Assembly: GCA_010015675.1 (NCBI GenBank)
Contig: ML977013.1
Location: 153,816-217,815, forward strand
Length of the DNA stretch: 64,000 nt
From: Byssothecium circinans
Lineage: Eukaryota; Ascomycota; Dothideomycetes; Pleosporales; Massarinaceae
Direction of reading: 5' to 3'
Below the pieces are notes generated by a model that was not told the origin of the DNA, made no database searches, and worked only from the letters and a program-made list of their open reading frames with translations. Shown one piece after another: positions 56,217 to 64,000 of the stretch; the stretch's first letter is position 1; the number at the start of each line of letters is the position of its first letter. Made by a program: the position numbers and the translations under genes.

Positions 56217-57703
56217 TCATAGCTTCGCCTTGACCTTCCCACTCGCCTCCGCATCCTCTTTCAACTTTTTCCACCACTCCGTCTTCGCCGACAGTACTGC
56301 AAACCCTTTAACTGCCCACTCATCCTCCCAAGCCGGTAACTCGTACCCATGACTACCATCCGCCGGCTTCCCCGCCACTTCCCTCAAGAAAGCAAAGTAC
56401 TCCGCAAAATCCGGCTTGATCTCATGGAACAAGGAAGTCGGCCCCTTATACTGCAACCTCTGCACCTCCCACTCATCCTGGGCCCGAGAAGAAGGAAGCC
56501 CGCCTCCCCGGCCCGCAAAGTACCGCGCCACTGCCACAGCCTGGTACTCGTAAACGCGGAACGAGATGGCGGCTTTGACCTGCCCGACGACTGTGAGAGA
56601 GGGATCTGCGATGTTGAAGATGTGTTGGTAGAATCCCGAGAGGCGGCCGTTGGGTGTCACGGGATCTGGGTTCAAAAAGGGATATGATAGACGGTAGCCG
56701 GTTGCGAAATGCACTTTGTCGATGTTGTCGACTTCAGTGCCGTCGGAAAAGGTGACTTTGATACCTTTGTTTGGGGTGGCGCTGACATGATTAATTTGCG
56801 GCTTAAGAGAAACGTTGGGGAGGTTCCAGGCTGGATCTAGAACTTCGTTGCGGCCGCGTTGAGAGACGTAGAGAGGTCCAGAGACGATGTTGTAGAGTTC
56901 GGTTACAGTATCGGAGGCAGAGACGTTGCCGCCTACAACGACCACTTTCTAGTTGACTGTCAGCAGATTTCTTGTGGGGAGCAGGGTCTGTAGAGGATGT
57001 CTACCTTGTTCACATAGTCATCAGCCGACCGATACGCCTTGGAGTGTTCAAAAGCCCCTGGCCTCAGCTCCGCCGCTTCTTCCAGCCCTGGAATCCTAGG
57101 CACATTTGGCACGCCATAATGCCCCGTTGCCACCACTGCAGCATCGTACGTTTCCTGCCACCAGTAATCCTGTCTCTTGTCCTTGAACACGTGATCAGTT
57201 CGTCGCAGCGTGAGAACCCATTTCCCTCCCTTCTTCTCAGCGCGCTCGACATGCGTGTTCAAAGATACAAGGTGGGTAAAAGGCTCTGCAATTTCTTCAA
57301 GATAATGCGCGACTGTCACCCATGGGCGAGTGAAGTTTCCGCGCCCAAGACGGTTAATAGATGCTGCCGAGTTGTCGGCAGGAAAGGGCTTGTATGTGAA
57401 AGCCATTACTTCGGAGCCCACATTGCTGTCGAGAGCTTCGTAGAGGCCGGTGCGCGCAGTCACATTCTCAGGCTCTGGGGTTGTGAACTTCGGAAATGCG
57501 GACGGTGGGGCTGGTAGAGGTTGACTTGAAAGCGTGGAGAAGGGCTCAGGCTGTTTGTCGAAAATCCATGTACCGCCTATTTTTTCTCTTCGCTCAAAGA
57601 GGCGGATTTTCGTGAAGATGTTTTCTTCGGAGAGGGCCTTGATGGCTGAGATGCCGGAGGGTCCGCCGCCGATGACAGCAACGCTGGAATATCGTGGAGC
57701 CAT
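56217..57703 (-). CDS. Flavin-containing monooxygenase-like protein with C-terminal AKL (476 aa)
   Basis: Exon 1 is 57005-57703 and exon 2 is 56217-56948; the intron (GTAGAC to CTAG) joins in phase 0. The FAD motif VAVIGGGPSGISAIKAL lies at residues 8-24, then RREKIGGTW. The FMO identifying motif appears as FEHSKAYRS near residue 220. The NADPH motif is VVVGGNVSASD (start of exon 2), and FATGYRLSYPF is the late FMO ATGY motif. These enzymes oxygenate N, S or carbonyl compounds. The last three residues are AKL, a permitted PTS1, so peroxisomal location is possible. The gene is close to other redox and transport genes, but a shared pathway is unproven. Confidence 0.9.
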
Positions 57704-60660
57704 GGCGAGTTAAATGAATGGAAGAATGTGAGGATGTGTTTTGGAAATAATAATAAATGGGTTTTATTGTAGATTCGCTATCTCCTGCTGCGCTGTGAAC
57801 TGCTCATCGGTAGCCTACATGGCGTCATCTGCAGTGTCCACTTGTAGGCGTTGATCCACCGATATGCGGGTTAGTCGTGTGTGTTATGCATGTAGGTTTT
57901 GCAGTTTTCGCCTCAAGAAGCACGAAGCAAATAGAGTAGGTTGCCTTGTGAAGCTTAAGGACTTGGCAGAAAGTGCGTATCATGCGTTTGGCGTTAAACT
58001 CTAAAGACGAAGAAGTTAGCTGTAGGCTTGTCAGTGATTCATCGTTAATTTATCCTCGAATTTATGGTTATCTCGTTGAAGAAAGAATTCGCAAATTGGG
58101 ACGTGAATTGCGTTTTGTAGTTTTCATTGCGTCATTAGACCTTACAAGCACATCAGCTGCGCACAACAGCAGCCGACCATCTTTAAAAATATTAGAAATT
58201 CAGGTTATTATGAAATAGGTTCTCGGACATAGTAGAAAATATGAGGACGAAGTCACTAACAACTACTGTCAGAATTTACAATAAATGCAGAATATAATGA
58301 AAACAATATAGGATAATCTTTAATCTGCCTTATTTCCCCACGTTGATAACCGATCCAGGTTCTGCAAGCTTTCCCTGGACACTACACCGGCTGTTCAAGC
58401 ATTGTGTATATCTTGCTATCATCAATGCTTCGCTACTCTAGCGTGTTAAAGTCTAGCATTTCACCCCCGCATGTCTCCGGATGTGCCTTTAGGTAATCAT
58501 AAATCCGTTTACCCATGCGTCATGCTCAGAAGTGCTAGTAGCCATGGTCATATTGGCCAGCTCTATGGTAGTTAGCGTGACTATAATAGTGCTTGTTTCC
58601 TGTTGGGGGACTTTGGTGACGCTCGTCATCGGATTTGTTATGTTGGTAGGGTGGGAACCGATGGTGGAATTTGCGGCGCTTTCGGTTGAAGCTGTTTTAT
58701 TTGTTCCGAAATTAGAAGAGATGATGTCGGTGGAAAAATTCAAATTAGGAGGCGAGTAATTAGATTGAAAAATCTAGGCGACCTTTGAAAGACTGAGGAG
58801 GGTCTATAGGCCTACGCCAATGAAGATTTCGTATGGGAAGAGAGACAACATTTTCAACGAATTAGCTCTAATATTGTAAATGATTGTGCGGTGGCTCAGA
58901 TCTTGTATATGACTGGCGGCTGTAGTTTCTAATACCAGTGAACAAAGACACAAGGGCATCTTAGTAATGAAGACAATCACTGAAAGAAACAAAGAAAAAA
59001 TTGGCAACAAACACAATGCAAACTATGCATTAGAGATTCTAACGCCTTGGTTGGCACGAAAAGGCACTGAATCGTGGCATGGCCTCCCAATGGAATCAGT
59101 GGAAAGCTGTGAGTCCATGTGGATAGCTAGACGTTGCTAGGGCGGAATTGAACTTGCATGAAAGAGGTTCACATCTCCAATGCCGAGACGGATTCATGCG
59201 ATCTTCCAAGGCCAGCAATAAAAGTGTAGTTAGTATATCAGGAGAAGCCACAGGTTTGGGAGCCGGAGGTGGCAATGCTTTTGGCTAAGCCAGATAAGGT
59301 TAGCGCGTTTCTTGTGGGGAAGTTGAGCGTCCACCGAATCTCACCACCACGCCGTGCGACTCCCTTCGAACATCCGCATGTACAACACGATTGGAAGAAG
59401 ATGTTGTTAATCCTGCATTTGGCGTCGTATTCGTCCTGATTCAGCATCTGTCATGCCGTAAACACGTGTCTTTCGGACGTCCTTTCCTTCGGACTTCCCT
59501 CATTCGGCCTCTGTGCGTGGAGGTAAGCACACTTCAGTGAAAGGCAAGCCTGTACACTGTGCTCTGTTGGACTTTGCTCAACGTATATATCTACCGCCGG
59601 CTGCCCGTCGGAAATCTACCACAAGCGATGCAGCAGAGGACTCCTGTGCTTGCATGACCAGTCATGGCTTTCGATCTTTTCCCTCAAACCTTTCATCTGT
59701 CCATTCATCGAAGAGCAGGCTCTTCTCTACTTTGATTCAGCCGGCCTTAGGCGTGAGGTAAGCCCATTTGCTCGAAGAGGATTGACGAAAGTTTCCAGGT
59801 CATGACGCTTCCTGAAAACTTGGGATTTTAACGTGCTCATGCCGCATCGCCTTCTGATTGGAATTTTAGACAACAAGAATTTGGCCTTACGATAAGGATG
59901 CCGCAACAAATCAACCATTTCATCCAGCATTCAGTACATCCCATGGCTGAGTGTCCTTACCGGACCACGTCACGGACGCCCGGAGCTCAACGGAAGAGCT
60001 GATCTCACCATATCGCCCGGTGGCTTTGCCAGTCACATTATCGCAAACCAGGTCTTTTTGAGAAACGTTTTGCGCTGTGCCGGACATTTCATCCTTGCAA
60101 TACGAACAGATGGTCCGTGCGGATCGGAGTCTAGGTCTCACAGATCACGATACAAAAACAAGCCTCTTATTAGGGCCTTCCACCGAACTTTTCCGTCTCT
60201 CGAGCTGCGACTACGGCTTCCGCACCTGCCAGCTTGCAGACGTCGCTCATCTCCGTCTGCGCCAAAAAGTCATCTTAAGCAAGCAACGAATAGTAACGAG
60301 CCAATCAACACTCGGACTCTACCCGTCACTTCATAACATTGATAGCTAAGCCATGCTCCCTGATTCTTAGCCTTACTTTTGTCCAGCCATCAAGGGCGCT
60401 GAAGTCTACACTGTAAGGATGCGTTCAAGGGCCTGAACAATGTCCACCTTTTAATTTTATTCATAAGGAAGTAGCCCCATTTCTTTATTCGTCTTTGTTC
60501 TATTGTTACTCCAGCCAAATGTTCGTCTAACTCTCAACTACTATATCAGTATCTTTCCTTTCCGAGCCATTTTGGTTCATCACACTCATTTCGAGCCTTG
60601 CTCTATCACACTCATTTATTCCAACTTATTACATTCATTTTTCCACCCAGTATTTTGACA
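57704..60660. other. Long intergenic region without supported gene
   Basis: Nearly 3 kb, AT-rich between about 57960 and 59030. An 84-codon Thr/Ser-rich minus frame (58489-58743) and several frames under 95 codons at 59500-60350 show no recognised domain. They may be relics of decayed genes. The last 300 bp contain the promoter of the secreted protein gene; four TCATTT/TCATTC-like words lie just before its start. Confidence 0.5.
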
Positions 60661-61428
60661 ATGCTGTTCAAGTCTATCTTCCTCGCCGGCGCTTTGCAAG
60701 CTGCCCTCTCTACCGCCCTCAACATCGACATCCCCAATATCGAGATCCACCAGGAGGTCACTAACATCATCTCGAAACCGGCAAGCCGCCTCGACAGCTT
60801 CCTCAAGAACCACACCCCGCAAGAAGTCCAAGACGTCGTTAACAAGATCAACGAAACCGTCGCCGAAATCGGCTCCAGGAGCCTCGAGCGTCGCGCCTTC
60901 GGAAAAGCGACTCTCGAGAACCGCTGCTCATACGACATCTGGGTTTGGAGCGTTGACGGCAAGGGCTCCTCCAAAGCCATCAAGGTCCCGAAGAGGACGA
61001 AGTGGTCCGAACCTATCCGCAGCACCTGCGCTGGCTGCGGTGTCGTTTTCAAGGTCAGCAAGACGGACCAAATCGTGAATGGCAAGCACACGCAATTCGA
61101 GTACGCCATTGCCAATAACCAAATATACTACGACATTTCGTTCGTCAACTGCGCAAGCGGCAAGAGCGCGGATAACTGCCCTGGCTACCACAACGGCCTC
61201 TCTATGGATTCGCCCAACACCAAGTGCGGGAAGATTAACTGCAAGGGTGGTTCTTACTGCCCTACTCAGGCTTACTACGTCGATACTCCTCTTCAGAAGC
61301 TGGGGATTGCTGAGCCCGTCTTTGGCTGCGGTAGCGCGGGTACAGCTATGGATATCAACATGCGCATGTGCGGTGATGAGAAGGCGCTTAAGAGGAGCGT
61401 TGCTGGGCGCTTGATGATCAGCGAGTAA
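60661..61428 (+). CDS. Secreted BYS1/thaumatin-like cysteine-rich protein (255 aa)
   Basis: Single exon; start 60661 gives a clear signal peptide (MLFKSIFLAGALQAALSTAL). An upstream in-frame Met at 60598 would hide it. Residues about 20-78 look like a pro-region ending in a dibasic RR (77-78). The mature part has ten Cys and the BYS1-domain pattern: LENRCSYDIWVWSVDG, STCAGCGVVFKVS, TQFEYAIANNQIYYDIS, NCPGYHNGLS, CKGGSYC and MRMCGD. BYS1 proteins are phase- or stress-regulated secreted fungal proteins related to thaumatin-like folds. Biochemical role unknown; an extracellular, possibly host- or competitor-facing role is inference. Confidence 0.82.
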   Translation: MLFKSIFLAGALQAALSTALNIDIPNIEIHQEVTNIISKPASRLDSFLKNHTPQEVQDVVNKINETVAEIGSRSLERRAFGKATLENRCSYDIWVWSVDGKGSSKAIKVPKRTKWSEPIRSTCAGCGVVFKVSKTDQIVNGKHTQFEYAIANNQIYYDISFVNCASGKSADNCPGYHNGLSMDSPNTKCGKINCKGGSYCPTQAYYVDTPLQKLGIAEPVFGCGSAGTAMDINMRMCGDEKALKRSVAGRLMISE

Positions 61429-64000
61429 GAGCTTTGGGGTCTTGCTGCATTTGTTGCTGAGATGACGCGATGAAGGATGCGGAGGAGAGGGATACATGGG
61501 CCTGTCGTTTTTTCTGCTTTTCACATTCTACATACTTTCCATTTCGACGTCTGCGCTGATGAAAGCTGTTGCTGTTACTTCTTCTTTTATTATATATACC
61601 CAGTTCCTCTTGAGAAATAGACCAGATTTCTTTTCGAATATTTGAAATATTTCTCTCGAATTTCTATTTCATCTTCTACCTCAGTACGTGCTATGGAAGA
61701 TGTATTTTTCTCGATGGTTGTGAGGTAGGCGTCAGACACGGTCGCTCCCGATTGCTTTCCCGAACTCGCTGACCTGCCGCCCACAACGAAGATTGTTCAC
61801 GGCGAACCGCGCAAATAGATCGAATCATATATTTGTACTGCATTAGCGGAAGGAAGAGCATCGGACGAGTTTGATGATGTGTATGATGTTACTCCCAAGG
61901 AGGAGCTGGAGGGTATCAGCAAGGCGCATAAGTCTAATTTAGGATTTAAGAAAGATATTGTGATCTTGCGAAACGTGGTGTGGCGGATAGGTTGTGGTTG
62001 GACCGTCCAACGAGGTGGATATATTATACAAATGCAGAACTTCTTACTCGTCTGAGCGCCGGAACATTATCATCTCTTAAGGACCACAAGCTGCACGAAG
62101 GAAATATTGAGATTCTAGTTACATTGCGATCAGCGATCGATGTGGGAGAGTGAACGCATTGAGCGTACGTCGTTCGAGCTCGCAAGCGTGAACCACGAGT
62201 CCGTTCGATCCTGCCCTCCATGTGCCGCGTAGGGAATAATGCCATCCATTCGTAGGCAGTTCATCCCTCCAGATGTGGGTGACGTGCAGTGGATACTTTC
62301 GGACAATTTTAAGCAAGCAGCTAGGACACTCGAGTCCGATAGCGACTGCGCGTTCAAGATAAGCTGTGCATTCGATCGACTAGAGATCTTCCGTCGTTGT
62401 TGATCATCCGTGGCGTCGTCGATCTTTGCATACACTTTTCTTTTTAGTTGCAAACTTTTAATTTACGGTTTGCAGTGTGCTACGACCGGCCGGTGGTGTA
62501 GCAGAGTCGTGTACGGTGGCACGTGGGTGGTTCGGTACCAAGACGAGAAGACGCCCAATCAGCGCTATACAAACCATCAACTCAGACTTTTTTGATGCCT
62601 GCACACACCTCACCGAAGTATGCGACCGACATCCCGAGCTTTCTCCCCAGAGGATCGAGCATTCAGATACATGCACGTGCGGTTCCACGCCGTTGTGCGA
62701 GCCCGGGGCCGCGGACCCAGATAAACAGCTCCATTGTACCACGGTAGCAACCAGATCTAAGACAAGGTAGCGTGCCACGACATAAAGGCCCACCAACAAC
62801 CATCACCGCGTGGCTTTTGTGGTTGAGACCAAGACTGTGGCCCGGGACGCGAGGCTTCGACGGCGTGGTCGGGGAGCGTACTCCTGAGTAGCCTTAGGCG
62901 CCTAAGGTGGTGATGAAGCGATGAAGCAATGGCTTGCGGTGGTGAAATCATGGTGTATGCGAGTGTCTCCTGTGGATCAGCTGCGAGAGTGCGGTACGCC
63001 GCATTGTTTCCAAACTGGAGTCTGGAGGTTAGGGTTCTCCGGAGCTGAGTCGGAGTCTTGTGGTGTGGAGTCTGTGTAAGGTAATGGAGATCGGAGAATT
63101 GAGCGTCAGCGCTGTGCGGTGTGCTGCGTATATCGGTGTTGGCCGCCTGCACAAGAAAATGAGCAATAATGGGCCTGACATAAGCCTGCAATAAAGATTT
63201 TCGGAGAGCATTCACGTTCTTTAGCCTCATTTCATGGTTTGCGCGGCTTGAGCCGCAGTGTTGACAGTTCTGTCTCCTGAGCGCCGGCATGCGTTTCGTT
63301 CGCCAGACATAGCACTTCACGCAGCCCCACCATTCCCCCCAGGCACAGAAAATTGTTCGGTCAACTTGTCGACCAAAAAAATATGGAGTTGAAATTATGA
63401 AATGATAAAAAGTGGTGAGACAGCCGGCTTGTCCCACTAAAAACGAAAAGAGACTCGTGCGGGATCGTTCCGGAAGCCGCCAAAATGAAAGAAGGTAAAA
63501 GCGCGGGGCTCCCGAACCCACCAGCCGTTATCGTATCGTAAACTACCCATGGATTCCCTGAGAATTCATAGATTGTTGTCACACAAAATGACGTCGTGAA
63601 TAAGATTTTAACGTTTTGTACAAATTAATTTGTGTTGAGAGCAGCGGTCGCGTGTGACGAGATACTCTGGATCCGAAACTCGGTAGCGATGACCATGCAC
63701 CAACCGGTGCACCAGAGTTTTAGACTGAACAGCTGTACCACGTGTGAGGGTACACGTAGAAAGACAAGTGTGCCTGCAGCCTGCGTTGTTGAGGATGTTC
63801 TGGAATCGCGAGTGGAGTGTTGAGAAGAGATCATCGGGCCTCGATTCAGAATCCCTTTCTGCGTCTTGACTCGTGGTTGATGCTCCGCGATGTGTCCATC
63901 TCCCGACCGGATGTGACGTGTTGACACAAGGCACGCGGCACAAACATGGAAATGCTAATGAACGTGCAGTGCGTATGGAAAGATCCAGAACTTGAACCCA
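61429..64000. other. Terminal intergenic region without supported gene
   Basis: About 2.6 kb with many short overlapping frames on both strands but no recognised domain, RNA gene or repeat. A short readable plus-strand peptide near 61870-62055 (DVYDVTPKEELEGISKAHK) could be a gene fragment, but nothing around it supports a complete gene. Confidence 0.45.

Noticed and set aside
39870..57703. Secondary-metabolite biosynthetic cluster
   Set aside because: Oxidoreductases and transporters are present, but no PKS, NRPS, terpene synthase, DMATS or pathway transcription factor was seen.
58489..58743. Thr/Ser-rich 84-codon minus-strand frame, possibly a cell-wall-protein fragment
   Set aside because: No signal peptide, no GPI signal, and the opposite strand is equally open; too weak to call.
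62757..63521. Open frame of 254 codons on the minus strand
   Set aside because: Composition is low-complexity and no domain, signal or coherent family pattern is visible; it overlaps other frames. Probably chance.

Overview
The window is nuclear DNA of a filamentous ascomycete (Pezizomycotina). Genes are dense on both strands. Most coding regions are cut by short GT-AG introns of about 43-135 nt, many with a CTAAC/TTAAC-like branch site. Several families are typical of these fungi: a PF17111-type STAND N-terminal domain, a BYS1/thaumatin-like secreted protein, CE5 cutinase, GMC oxidoreductase, Loc1 and Vps68. I would not name a species; Dothideomycetes or a neighbouring class is a guess. There is one 15-N assembly gap (31508-31522).

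Left part (about 1.9-25.4 kb): mostly housekeeping genes. After two unrecognised proteins and a small membrane protein come a peroxisomal-type acyl-CoA dehydrogenase (C-terminal SKL), a PF17111-type/ubiquitin-like-domain fusion protein, a small Cys-rich protein, the cohesin loader Mau2/Scc4, a YheT/Eht1-like alpha/beta hydrolase, the 60S assembly factor Loc1, the endosomal pair Vps68 and Vps55 lying next to each other, proteasome alpha-6 (Pre5), the ATP synthase epsilon subunit (Atp15), the NatC subunit Mak10 and the kinetochore histone-fold protein CENP-W.

Middle part (25.4-42.9 kb): an accessory pocket holds a divergent gene pair. One gene encodes an unrecognised protein with a hydrophobic N-terminus and a DUF7580-like C-terminus. 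The other encodes a large predicted pseudokinase with an N-myristoylation signal. It is followed by a G-poor, repeat-rich block with the gap. Then come QCR2 (complex III) and RPC82 (RNA polymerase III), divergently placed, a small unknown protein, a secreted SGNH esterase and a broken copy of a fungal nuclease-fold-like family.

Right part (42.9-64 kb): secretion and catabolism. It holds a secreted GMC oxidoreductase, a cutinase, a DUR3-like sodium:solute symporter with two frame breaks, an FMN-dependent NtaA/DmoA-type monooxygenase divergent from it, an MFS sugar transporter, an FAD/NADPH monooxygenase with an AKL C-terminus and a BYS1-like secreted protein. Together these look like extracellular polymer and small-molecule scavenging functions, but no single pathway is proven. 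The last 2.5 kb and the first 1.9 kb show no supportable gene.

Exon borders were placed by reading splice signals and checking that frames join. No alignment or search could be run.
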